NCBI GenBank assembly: GCA_030631085.1
Contig: DAOVLV010000080.1
Span: forward strand, 1 to 7,467
Direction of reading: 5' to 3'
Source: Planctomycetales bacterium
GTDB lineage: Bacteria > Planctomycetota > Phycisphaerae > SM23-33
DNA length: 7,467 bases
This document shows, in pieces, positions 1 through 5,197 of this stretch. The notes beneath the pieces are model-generated. The model saw nothing but the letters and a program-made list of their open reading frames with translations, was not told the origin of the DNA and ran no database searches. Numbering within the stretch: position 1 is the stretch's first letter; every line of letters begins with the position of its first letter. Both the position numbers and the translations under genes were made by a program.

Positions 1-2
1 AG

Positions 3-440
3 TTGGACCACGCATGGTTCACGAAGAAATGCTACACAGCCGCCGATCATCGAGTGTGGTTTCATCGTATTTACGCCACGTCGTTCAGGAAGACGGGGAT
101 GTCTTTCCCGTTGGTGTGGGACATGTCCTGCCAGTGGGTTCAGGCCACCGACGTAACGCTGTTTTATACGAGTCCCTGCAAGGCGAAGGTAGGCTTTAAG
201 GGCGAGGGCGAAAAGGAAATAACCGCTTACCTGAATGGTAAGGTTATCGCTGTTGGCAGGGGGGTCAAATCGGCCCGACTGTCCCTGGCCGGCGGGTTGA
301 CGTATGACATCGTAATCCGCAGCGCCGACGGAAAGGTTATCGGACGGGGGAAACTACCGGTGGCGTTTCGCAGACCAACCCCCGCGATAAAACCAACCAC
401 CACAAAACCTGCCGCTAAAAGCCAACCGGTTGGAGAGTAA
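3..440 (+). CDS. C-terminal part of an unidentified protein (5' end outside the window)
   Basis: This plus-strand frame is open from the left edge of the window and stops with TAA at 438-440. The TTG at position 3 is probably not the true start, because no ribosome-binding site can be seen and the protein looks cut. The first ~50 residues are rich in Trp, His and aromatic residues (DHAWFTKKCY, HRVWFHRIYATSF, FPLVWDMSCQW). The next ~70 residues look like a beta-sandwich: alternating hydrophobic residues, an AYLNGKVIAVGRG stretch and a DIVIRSADGKVIGRGK stretch. The last ~20 residues are a low-complexity Pro/Thr/Lys/Ala tail. An appended Ig-like or carbohydrate-enzyme accessory domain is possible, but I do not recognise the family and assign no function. 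Confidence 0.6.
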   Translation: MDHAWFTKKCYTAADHRVWFHRIYATSFRKTGMSFPLVWDMSCQWVQATDVTLFYTSPCKAKVGFKGEGEKEITAYLNGKVIAVGRGVKSARLSLAGGLTYDIVIRSADGKVIGRGKLPVAFRRPTPAIKPTTTKPAAKSQPVGE

Positions 441-453
441 GCATCGGCGGGTG

Positions 454-567
454 GCGGGTGGCACCTTCAAGCGGAGCGAAACGGAGTGAAGCGGAGCTTG
501 TGGGTGCTCTGCGTCATTGTCCAGCCAGCACCCACAACCTCCGCGCCGGTTGAAGGTGCCACCCCGC
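454..567. repeat. Nested composite inverted-repeat element
   Basis: There are two concentric inverted repeats. The outer arms are 454-470 (GCGGGTGGCACCTTCAA) and 550-567, complementary apart from one extra C. The inner arms are 491-508 and 527-544, 18 bp each with one mismatch. The central loop is 18 nt. Between the left arms, 471-496 is a degenerate 10-bp tandem repeat (GCGGAGCGAA, ACGGAGTGAA, GCGGAG). The whole could fold as one long interrupted hairpin in RNA or as a cruciform. It resembles REP/MITE-type dispersed palindromes. It might also end transcription between convergent genes, but there is no U-run. Confidence 0.65.
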
Positions 568-630
568 ATTATTGCTTGGATAGAGTATTGGTCGCACTTA
601 CTTACTTTGTGTGCCCAGTATAATACACAC

Positions 631-650
631 GGCGGGTCAAGAGACCCGCC
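631..650. repeat. GC-rich hairpin GGCGGGTC/GACCCGCC
   Basis: This is a perfect 8-bp stem (631-638 with 643-650) with an AAGA loop, followed by GCGC. The same GGCGGGT...ACCCGCC(GCGC) arm design recurs in the larger hairpin at 2637-2680, which suggests a dispersed repeat family. It has no T-run on either side, so termination is not clear. Confidence 0.5.
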
Positions 651-755
651 GCGCACAACCACATCCACAGGTTGGACCAATCGGCCAACCATATTCATCC
701 CGAAAGCACTTCACGGACTCATTTGGTCCGCGAAATGCGGATGGTTACATAATGT

Positions 756-1034
756 TTAGAGGACGGCGTCTTTTGCCGCTTTGGCGATACGGAACTTCAG
801 TACCTTCTTGGCCGGTATCTGAATCGTCTCGCCCGTTTGCGGGTTGCGTCCGAGTCTTGCCTTCCGGTCGCGCAATACGAGTTTGCCCAGGCCCGGAATG
901 GTGAAGCCGTTCGGGGCTTCCTTGTAGGCCAGTGTAGCCAACGCTTCAAGAACCTCTACCATTTTTTTCTTCGGCAGGTCAGTTGCTTCGGACAGCGCTG
1001 TAAGAGTTTGAGACTTTGTCATTGCTTTTGCCAT
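756..1034 (-). CDS. HU-family DNA-binding protein
   Basis: The product is a 92-residue nucleoid-associated protein of the HU/IHF family, which binds DNA as a dimer and bends it. The N-terminal half (about residues 5-42, MTKSQTLTALSEATDLPKKK...) is the two-helix dimerisation part. GFTIPGLGKLVLRDRKARLGRNPQTGE is the beta arm with the family's G-x-G and R-x-x-R-x-G-R-N-P-x-T-G-E signature, followed by IQIPAKKVLKFR. Its length is normal for HU. The start was set at 1034 because an AAGGAG at 1043-1048 lies 8 nt upstream; the in-frame ATG at 1040 would be only 2 nt away. The gene has its own likely promoter and appears to be monocistronic. The family assignment is secure. Whether it is the main HU or a specialised paralogue cannot be told. 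Confidence 0.93.
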   Translation of the reverse strand: MAKAMTKSQTLTALSEATDLPKKKMVEVLEALATLAYKEAPNGFTIPGLGKLVLRDRKARLGRNPQTGETIQIPAKKVLKFRIAKAAKDAVL

Positions 1035-1042
1035 GTGCATCG

Positions 1043-1048
1043 CTCCTT
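1043..1048 (-). promoter_or_regulatory. Ribosome-binding site deciding the HU start
   Basis: AAGGAG on the minus strand is 8 nt from the ATG at 1034 and 2 nt from the ATG at 1040, so translation should begin at the inner ATG. Confidence 0.75.
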
Positions 1049-1080
1049 CAAAAAGAGGTTTCCAATATCAACGTGTCGGT

Positions 1081-1109
1081 ATAATGCGCACCGGAGAAGC
1101 GCGCGTCAA
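1081..1109 (-). promoter_or_regulatory. Probable sigma-70-type promoter of the HU gene
   Basis: On the minus strand TTGACG (1109-1104) is followed, after 17 nt, by CATTAT (1086-1081), which matches the -10 consensus at 4 of 6 positions. This would start transcription near 1074 and give a 5' UTR of about 40 nt containing the AAGGAG. The plus strand shows TATAAT at 1080-1085 but has no -35 partner there. Confidence 0.45.
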
Positions 1110-1227
1110 GTCGAAAAAACGCTATTTTCAGGCATTTTTTTTGACCTTGCTTCCAGGCGGGTAAAAATATAAACTCATCGTAAGAGTTCAGCCGTAGGCT
1201 TCAGGGAAAGACCGAGTCGTACAAAAA

Positions 1228-1391
1228 GCATTAGGCATTGGGCATTTGGCATTGGTGGTACTGGGTTTGTGTAAGTTTTTTCTGTTTAATTCCACGATTC
1301 AATAAAATATCAGAATTATAAAGGAAGGACATACGACGACCTTCTTTCCACCAATGCCTAATGCCAAATGCCGAGTGCCTAAAGCCTGCGA
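1228..1391. repeat. Heptamer-repeat element with inverted terminal arms (MITE-like)
   Basis: The left arm (1228-1258) is a run of degenerate 7-mers: GCATTAG, GCATTGG, GCATTTG, GCATTGG, then TGG. The right arm (1348-1391) starts CCACCAATG and continues as the complementary 7-mers CCTAATG, CCAAATG, CCGAGTG, CCTAAAG, CCTGCGA. The right arm carries one extra heptamer in the part that matches the left arm. The core between the arms (1259-1347) is AT-rich and non-coding. The rest of the HU-marC spacer (1049-1440) shows only the HU promoter and RBS and no gene. No target-site duplication is evident. A weak -10-like TAAAAT (1303-1308) inside the core might serve marC, but it has no good -35 box. Confidence 0.65.
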
Positions 1392-1440
1392 TCATTGCAA
1401 ATAGGTGAACAGACATGGCTCATTGACCGACGGAAAACTT

Positions 1441-2097
1441 ATGGACAACGAACTGTTTAATTTCGCCTTGCGCGCATTCGTGATGCTTTTTGCGATTGTG
1501 GACCCGTTCGGAAACGTGCCGATTTTCGTTATGGTTACGCAGCCGATGGATGCGCCGCAGCGCCGGCATCTGGCTGGGAAGGTCTGCCTGGTCGCAGCCG
1601 GCGTGCTGTCGGCCTTTGCCGTCGGCGGAACCGCCGTGCTGTGGGCGTTCCACCTGACCATGCCGGCAATTCGAATCGCCGGTGGAATCATCCTGCTGGT
1701 CATCGCGCTTCAGATGCTTTCGGGGCGACAGTTCCATTGGTCTCGCAGACGTTCCGGAAGTTCGTCCGAACAGGGCGGCCACGACGCAGGCATCGTGCCG
1801 ATGGCGATACCAATGATGGCCGGCCCTGCCGCAATGTCGAGTGTACTGGTATTATCGACGCAGGCGTCAGCGTCAGGGCCGGCGTATCTGGGGTCGGTGC
1901 TGCTGATCGTCGTGCTGGTCTGCGCGTTTTCTTACCTGTGTTACCGTGCCGCCATACCGCTGATGCACTACCTGGGGCGAACCATAATGGTAACATTCTC
2001 CTGCGTAATGGGCCTGATCCTCGCAGCCCTGGCAGTCCAGTTCATGCTCGACGGCCTGGCCGAAGCAATCCCCTCGCTCTTCACAGCAGCCTCGTAG
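1441..2097 (+). CDS. MarC-family integral membrane protein
   Basis: The 218-residue protein belongs to the MarC/UPF0056 family of six-helix inner-membrane proteins, whose transport substrate is not firmly established. Six hydrophobic segments are visible at about residues 5-32, 45-72, 74-93, 117-140, 147-176 and 180-205. Family signatures present are FAIVDPFGNVPIF in the first segment and VPMAIPMMAGPAAMSS in the fourth. An Arg/Ser-rich loop (about 98-110, RRRSGSSSE) separates the two halves. Length is typical. I prefer ATG 1441 (MDNELFNFALRAF) because the family normally begins just before helix 1 and GGAAAA precedes it. A GTG at 1405 would add 12 residues not expected in the family. The name does not imply antibiotic resistance. 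No operon partner is visible upstream. Confidence 0.9.
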   Translation: MDNELFNFALRAFVMLFAIVDPFGNVPIFVMVTQPMDAPQRRHLAGKVCLVAAGVLSAFAVGGTAVLWAFHLTMPAIRIAGGIILLVIALQMLSGRQFHWSRRRSGSSSEQGGHDAGIVPMAIPMMAGPAAMSSVLVLSTQASASGPAYLGSVLLIVVLVCAFSYLCYRAAIPLMHYLGRTIMVTFSCVMGLILAALAVQFMLDGLAEAIPSLFTAAS

Positions 2098-2101
2098 ATT
2101 A

Positions 2102-2130
2102 GCCGTGGGTTACGTGGCCGCGACCACGGC
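2102..2130. terminator. Hairpin just after marC, possible weak terminator
   Basis: GCCGTGG (2102-2108) is perfectly complementary to CCACGGC (2124-2130) with a 15-nt loop, beginning 4 nt after the marC stop. It has no following T-run, so intrinsic termination is doubtful. A Rho-dependent or mRNA-stabilising role is equally possible. Confidence 0.3.
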
Positions 2131-2216
2131 ACCAGGCCAGACCGTCAAGATGGTCGGAAACGACCGTCAATCACGGCATAGTAACTCGTAAATTGACGGA
2201 CGATGAGCCGCGGCGT

Positions 2217-2630
2217 ATGATGTTCCTCATGCGATATACACACGACGAAGAAGAATTTATAATCCTATTGGCACATCACTACGAACAAGATGGTTTGCCA
2301 CTCGAGCAGGATAAGATTATTGAGGCGCTCAAGATCACGAAGGAACGTTACGACAAAATTATCCGAACCTTATACAACATGGGCGTTTTTGATATGACGG
2401 AGGAGGGGGAGGGGAAGCCGGGGCAGGTGATTCCATCTCAATATAGTGTCGAGGATGCGAGAGAGATTCAGGAGTGTCGGAAGAATCTTACTCGCCACGC
2501 GAGATTGTGGGGCTGGGCCAAGAACAATCGCGTACTTGCCCCCTTGATCTTTGTTGTCGAAGTCGCTGGTCCGCCAATAGGTCTGATCGGAGGCATTCTC
2601 GGCGTCATCGCTCTTGTCCGCGGCTGCTGA
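2217..2630 (+). CDS. Small protein with probable winged-helix domain and C-terminal membrane segment
   Basis: I do not recognise a named family. From ATG 2217 the product is 137 residues. Residues ~8-60 (DEEEFIILLAHHYEQDGLPL, then EQDKIIEALKITKERYDKII and RTLYNMGVFDMTEEGEG) have the helix-helix-helix-wing pattern of winged helix-turn-helix domains, including the phrase 'L.ITKERYDKIIRTLYNMGVF'. A charged linker follows. The last ~28 residues (VLAPLIFVVEVAGPPIGLIG and on) form one hydrophobic Gly-rich segment that could span the membrane, leaving only RGC after it. The start is uncertain: TTG 2193 and ATGs 2217, 2220 and 2229 are in frame and none has a good SD. It lies 120 bp after marC on the same strand. 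It could be a membrane-tethered regulator, or a non-DNA-binding wHTH scaffold. Confidence 0.6.
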   Translation: MMFLMRYTHDEEEFIILLAHHYEQDGLPLEQDKIIEALKITKERYDKIIRTLYNMGVFDMTEEGEGKPGQVIPSQYSVEDAREIQECRKNLTRHARLWGWAKNNRVLAPLIFVVEVAGPPIGLIGGILGVIALVRGC

Positions 2631-2636
2631 ATTCCT

Positions 2637-2680
2637 GCGTGGCGGGTTCCTGCCTGCCGGCAGGTCCTAACCCGCCGCGC
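2637..2680. terminator. Large nested hairpin between convergent genes, possible bidirectional terminator
   Basis: The outer arms are 2637-2648 (GCGTGGCGGGTT) and 2669-2680 (AACCCGCCGCGC), 12 bp with one G-U type pair. Inside is a perfect 12-bp palindrome, CCTGCCGGCAGG (2653-2664). It sits 6 nt after the stop of the plus-strand wHTH gene and 25 nt beyond the stop of the minus-strand PEP-CTERM gene A. That is where a shared terminator is expected, though neither strand has a U-run. It shares its arm motif with 631-650, so it may be a repeat element recruited as a terminator. Confidence 0.5.
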
Positions 2681-2705
2681 AAAGTGCGCCTACGCTTCAC
2701 CTCGA

Positions 2706-3827
2706 CTACGCTTGGGGTTTGCGCCGGCGAAGGAGGGTCAACCCGCCCACGGCCAGAAGCGACAGCGTGGCGGGTTCGGGAATCCATAAGACGGGTAACC
2801 CGTAGCCTTCGGTATTTCGAGATTGCCCGACGATCCAGCCGGTATCGTTTATGGCTTCAGCAGCGCTGTAGCCTGCACCTTCTTCGCCTAGATCGGGGAG
2901 CGTAATGAAGACTTCCTCGCCATTCCAAACGAATGCGAACGGCACAGTCCAGGATGTCGTTTGGCAATACGCACCCACGATCAAGTCGTGTTCGTTAATA
3001 TCACGAGCCCGACCGGAGGGAACATCCGCGAAAACAGGCTCACCGGTTCCGTTAAACCAAATTGCAGGGACTTTGCTACCTTCGGCCTTTTCGGCTCCCC
3101 CGACCACGTCCCCAGCTTGATTTACCCCTAATGCCGTGTAGTCTCGGTTGGTATAGTCGGGATAAAGGTCAGATATTCCGTCCGCCGCTGTCCAGACAAA
3201 GGCGTGGGTAGGAGGGAAACTGCCATCGGCTAGTTGGCTATGTCCTACAACCTTTCCGGCGTTATTGATCGCGGTAGCCAGCGTTACTGTCCCCCCTAGT
3301 GATCCCAGATCAGTCATCCCGTCTTGCTGCGTCCAGAGAAATGCGCTCTGCTCCCAATGTCCACTGGTCGGTAAACCGACGAATCGCGCTGCATAACCGA
3401 CGACCTCCCCAAGATTGTTGATGTCTGTCGCATAACTGTGTGGGAAATCGGGCAGAGTGCCAAGATACAGTGGCACTTGACCGGGACGCCATAGCGTGGC
3501 TTTGTCATATTCTCCTTCTATTGTGCTATTCCATGAGCGTCCGACTACCCAGCCTAGATCGTTGATGGCTAAGGCTCTACCCCAGTTCGTATCGGGTAGA
3601 GTTCCGAGGTCTTGCATCCCCTCGTTAACGGACCAGATGAACGGACGTTTAGCCCACACCTCATTCTGCGACCACCCGACAACCTTGCCATCGGCGTTGA
3701 TATCGTAAGCGTGGCCGCTGATCCCTCCAAGGTTTCCTAGTTCGCTAACGGTGTATTCAATAGCCGAAGAGGTTCCTGCAAACACAACCAGACATGCGAT
3801 CACTACGAGAACTTTTTTGCTTTTCAC
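2706..3827 (-). CDS. PEP-CTERM surface protein with seven HAF-type repeats (gene A)
   Basis: The 373-residue exported protein starts at GTG 3827: AAGGAG (3835-3840) is 7 nt upstream, and translation then opens directly into a signal peptide (VKSKKVLVVIACLVVFAGTSSA, given here as VKSKK, a hydrophobic core, and AGTSSA at ~22). ATG 3923 in the same frame would add 32 residues before the signal peptide. Residues ~41-337 hold seven repeats of the form [AD]IN..G.VVG followed by a FxW and a DLG/L-TLP segment, the pattern of HAF-family extracellular repeats. Seven such units could close a beta-propeller (inference). The C-terminus is IPEPATLSLLAVGGLTLLRRRK with PEP at 350-352, the exosortase sorting signal for processing at the cell envelope. 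Function is unknown. Its promoter and leader duplicate those of gene C. Confidence 0.88.
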   Translation of the reverse strand: MKSKKVLVVIACLVVFAGTSSAIEYTVSELGNLGGISGHAYDINADGKVVGWSQNEVWAKRPFIWSVNEGMQDLGTLPDTNWGRALAINDLGWVVGRSWNSTIEGEYDKATLWRPGQVPLYLGTLPDFPHSYATDINNLGEVVGYAARFVGLPTSGHWEQSAFLWTQQDGMTDLGSLGGTVTLATAINNAGKVVGHSQLADGSFPPTHAFVWTAADGISDLYPDYTNRDYTALGVNQAGDVVGGAEKAEGSKVPAIWFNGTGEPVFADVPSGRARDINEHDLIVGAYCQTTSWTVPFAFVWNGEEVFITLPDLGEEGAGYSAAEAINDTGWIVGQSRNTEGYGLPVLWIPEPATLSLLAVGGLTLLRRRKPQA

Positions 3828-3834
3828 CGCTCTA

Positions 3835-3840
3835 CTCCTT
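3835..3840 (-). promoter_or_regulatory. Ribosome-binding site deciding the GTG start of gene A
   Basis: AAGGAG on the minus strand lies 7 nt before GTG 3827 and supports this internal start over ATG 3923, which would place a charged, non-signal sequence at the N-terminus. Confidence 0.75.
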
Positions 3841-3976
3841 TTCTGTCTCACGCCATACACCACGCACGGCGAATTAATCCCAAACCAAGGCTGATGAAAC
3901 AGGTGAGCAGCCCGTACAATCATCGCACATCAACAACAACCCATGAGCGCTTGGGCTAACAAAAACCTCATGAACG

Positions 3977-4102
3977 ATGGGAACTTGGCCGGTGTGGCCT
4001 AAGGTGTGTTTAAGTGAGCGAGACTCGCTCACACCCTCACTTCGATCCGGCAGGCTCATGCCGAATGCAGCATACTCCGCCGCTCCCAAAGCGGGCTGGA
4101 GC
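3977..4102 (-). ncRNA. Candidate structured 5' leader RNA of gene A (copy 2)
   Basis: Read on the minus strand from the predicted transcription start, four stems can form. H1: outer 4098-4102 with 4074-4078, inner 4090-4094 with 4080-4084. H2: 4045-4052 with 4059-4066, loop UGAGCC. H3: 4014-4021 with 4025-4032, 8 bp. H4: 3987-3990 with 3996-3999. An alternative pairing of 4003-4008 with 4030-4035 competes with H3. Compared with the second copy, H2 has a G-U pair where the other has A-U, and most other changes lie in loops or linkers. Single-base indels destroy any conserved reading frame, so coding is unlikely. It resembles no riboswitch class I know. Confidence 0.5.
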
Positions 4103-4112
4103 AATATAAAAT

Positions 4113-4140
4113 AGGATACAGATTATCGCGGATTTGTCAA
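4113..4140 (-). promoter_or_regulatory. Sigma-70-type promoter of gene A
   Basis: On the minus strand a perfect TTGACA (4140-4135) is followed after 16 nt by TATCCT (4118-4113). Transcription would begin near 4105, immediately before leader stem H1, giving a 5' UTR of about 280 nt. The other copy has the same -35 box and spacing with a better -10 (TATGAT). Confidence 0.65.
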
Positions 4141-4190
4141 GTGTTTTGTGCGAAAAGTCTTACATGCTTGTCCACGAAGATCGCTTTCAG
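4141..4190 (-). promoter_or_regulatory. Conserved box upstream of the gene A promoter
   Basis: These 50 bp directly upstream of the -35 box differ from 6439-6488 at only about two positions, which is better conserved than the -10 region itself. That suggests an activator site, an UP-like element, or a recently shared origin. TTTTCGCACAAAACAC abuts the -35 box. Confidence 0.45.
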
Positions 4191-4244
4191 GAGTAAAGCG
4201 GGTAAGCCTGCATTATTCCGGCAACGACTCAATTCAACCGGCGC

Positions 4245-4280
4245 AAAAAAAGCCCAGCCATTCGAATGGCTGGGCTTCTT
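4245..4280 (-). terminator. Intrinsic terminator of the C-B operon
   Basis: 4250-4277 is a perfect 28-bp palindrome (GCCCAGCCATT, CG, AATGGCTGGGC at its core). On the minus strand it is followed by a run of seven T (4251-4245), a textbook Rho-independent terminator placed about 45 nt after the stop of gene B. The same hairpin sequence is found after groEL at 6566-6599. Confidence 0.9.
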
Positions 4281-4281
4281 A

Positions 4282-4316
4282 CCTAATCCCTAATTCCTGC
4301 CTGTCGGTATGCAGGC
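4282..4316. repeat. Short heptamer run and small hairpin after gene B
   Basis: CCTAATC, CCTAATT, CCTGCCT (4282-4302) are three degenerate 7-mers of the type seen after groEL and in the 1228-1391 element. GCCTG (4299-4303) can pair with CAGGC (4312-4316). The stretch lies between the gene B stop and its terminator. Confidence 0.4.
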
Positions 4317-4321
4317 GTGGA

Positions 4322-5164
4322 CTACTTCCGCTTTCGCCTCAACAACGCCAAGCCACCGATAATCAGCAGACTCACCGTGGCGGGTTCGGGCACCCACGTT
4401 CCCTGAATCACGATGTTGTCCCAATATGCTTCGCCGTGGTCGTACGTTGCGGCATCAGAATTACGATCTCCGACTCGAAAAGGAAAGAATCCGTCGGATT
4501 GTCCGGCGCCGATGAAGGGAATGTCGCTGGTCGTGAGTTGATTGACCCATTGAGCGTGCACCCAGTCGTAGAGTTGATTGGCGCCTTGAGGATCGGTAAC
4601 GGTAAGATCGTACGTTGAGGCTGCCGGGTCAATGTCGATGTCCAAATGATACCAGACGTCCTCTTTCAGTCCGGCAACCGTGTGGTTTGACGGTACGGCA
4701 TCTCGATAGACCAGGGCGTCCTGCCCACCGGCCATTCCCGGCGTATCAAGATACAGTCCGACATGACGGGCCACGCCTCCCGGCCCGTTCATCGCCATGA
4801 CCTCAAGGAAATGAAAACCGTTTGCGTCGTTGCTCTTGTCGTAATTGAAATCAAAGTCGATGGTGTACGCCTTGGTGTAGTCGAGGTTGGCGAAATGGCC
4901 GGCAGGGCCAAGAGCGTATGCACGGTCGCCTTGGGGAATCGATTTGATGTGCAGGCTCCAAATCCCCGCTCCGCACGAACGGGCGTTGCTCACCTCGACC
5001 ACGCCGGTAACACTGGTGACGGTGGTCCAATCCGAAATGTCGCCGTCTTCGAAGTTGTCCGAGAAACTAAAAGGCGCCCCAAGAGCGGTGCCCGCAGCAA
5101 AAAGGACCAATCCAAAGATCCAAACAACGTAACCAAGTTCGATTTTTTGACGAATTCTCATCAT
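4322..5164 (-). CDS. PEP-CTERM surface protein with probable ConA-like lectin domain (gene B)
   Basis: The 280-residue protein has an N-terminal signal peptide (MMRIRQKIELGYVVWIFGLV, cleavage near ALGA at ~29). The ~225-residue body, beginning FSFSDNFEDGDISDWT, looks like a concanavalin A-like/LamG jelly roll. Supporting segments are DNFEDGDISDW, the YTIDFDFNYD strand, EDVWYHLDIDID, YDLTVTDPQG and a final EAYWDNIVIQG strand. The protein ends VPEPATVSLLIIGGLALLRR plus KRK, with PEP at 259-261, the exosortase sorting signal. AGGAGG (5170-5175) precedes ATG 5164 by 5 nt; ATG 5161 would also fit at 8 nt. It starts 33 nt after the gene C stop, so it is translated from the C-B operon mRNA and ends at the 4245-4280 terminator. 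Carbohydrate binding is plausible from the fold but not shown. Confidence 0.85.
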   Translation of the reverse strand: MMRIRQKIELGYVVWIFGLVLFAAGTALGAPFSFSDNFEDGDISDWTTVTSVTGVVEVSNARSCGAGIWSLHIKSIPQGDRAYALGPAGHFANLDYTKAYTIDFDFNYDKSNDANGFHFLEVMAMNGPGGVARHVGLYLDTPGMAGGQDALVYRDAVPSNHTVAGLKEDVWYHLDIDIDPAASTYDLTVTDPQGANQLYDWVHAQWVNQLTTSDIPFIGAGQSDGFFPFRVGDRNSDAATYDHGEAYWDNIVIQGTWVPEPATVSLLIIGGLALLRRKRK

Positions 5165-5169
5165 AGTAT

Positions 5170-5175
5170 CCTCCT
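5170..5175 (-). promoter_or_regulatory. Strong ribosome-binding site of gene B
   Basis: A full AGGAGG lies 5 nt before ATG 5164 and 8 nt before ATG 5161. It is the strongest SD in the window and gives gene B its own translation start inside the operon. Confidence 0.7.
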
Positions 5176-5197
5176 GCTGATTGCGTCTAATTAACGT

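Larger units (their letters stand above)
441..755. other. Intergenic spacer with inverted repeats
   Basis: No credible gene was found here. The spacer lies between the 3' end of the left-edge gene and the 3' end of the HU-like gene, so the two converge. It holds a nested inverted-repeat element (454-567) and a GC-rich hairpin (631-650). A weak 5-bp hairpin (727-731 with 737-741) lies just beyond the HU stop codon and has no U-run. A lone TATAAT at 619-624 has no matching -35 box. Confidence 0.6.
3977..4190 (-). repeat. Long direct repeat, copy 2 (upstream box, promoter and leader of gene A)
   Basis: This 214-bp block matches 6276-6488 in the same orientation at about 88-90% by eye. Most substitutions fall around the -10 region; there are several single-base indels. 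Both copies end abruptly: conservation stops at ATGGG (3977) on the gene side and at CTTTCAG (4190) on the far side. Confidence 0.85.
3828..4321 (-). other. Control region between genes B and A
   Basis: This 494-bp gene-free region holds, in minus-strand order: the tail and terminator of gene B (4245-4280), a unique 55-bp stretch (about 4191-4244), the upstream conserved box (4141-4190), a promoter (4113-4140), the conserved leader (3977-4102), and about 150 nt of untranslated sequence not shared with the other copy (3828-3976), ending at the AAGGAG. Confidence 0.6.

Noticed and set aside
459..473. TGGCAC as a possible sigma-54 -24 element
   Set aside because: The -12 element (TTGC at the right spacing) is missing. 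The bases belong to an inverted-repeat arm that also appears in reverse at 550-567.
619..624. Perfect TATAAT on the plus strand
   Set aside because: No -35 hexamer at 15-19 nt, and the next plus-strand gene is about 800 bp away.
1231..1416. A short minus-strand frame with IRHSAFGIRHW-like repeats
   Set aside because: It is the translation of the heptamer repeat arms, a familiar source of spurious small ORFs.
3792..3827. VIAC in the gene A signal peptide as a lipoprotein box
   Set aside because: The Cys is only 12 residues from the start and the hydrophobic core continues past it to a better AGTSSA signal-peptidase I site.
3874..4104. A 76-codon minus-strand reading frame starting at TTG inside the gene A leader
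   Set aside because: The equivalent frame in the other copy (ATG at 6405) stops after about 20 codons, and single-base indels shift the frame. There is no SD, since the start codon would be at the RNA 5' end.
4322..5164. Plus-strand frames overlapping gene B (such as 4763-5194)
   Set aside because: They lie antisense to a gene with a strong AGGAGG, signal peptide and sorting signal, and show no domain or SD of their own.
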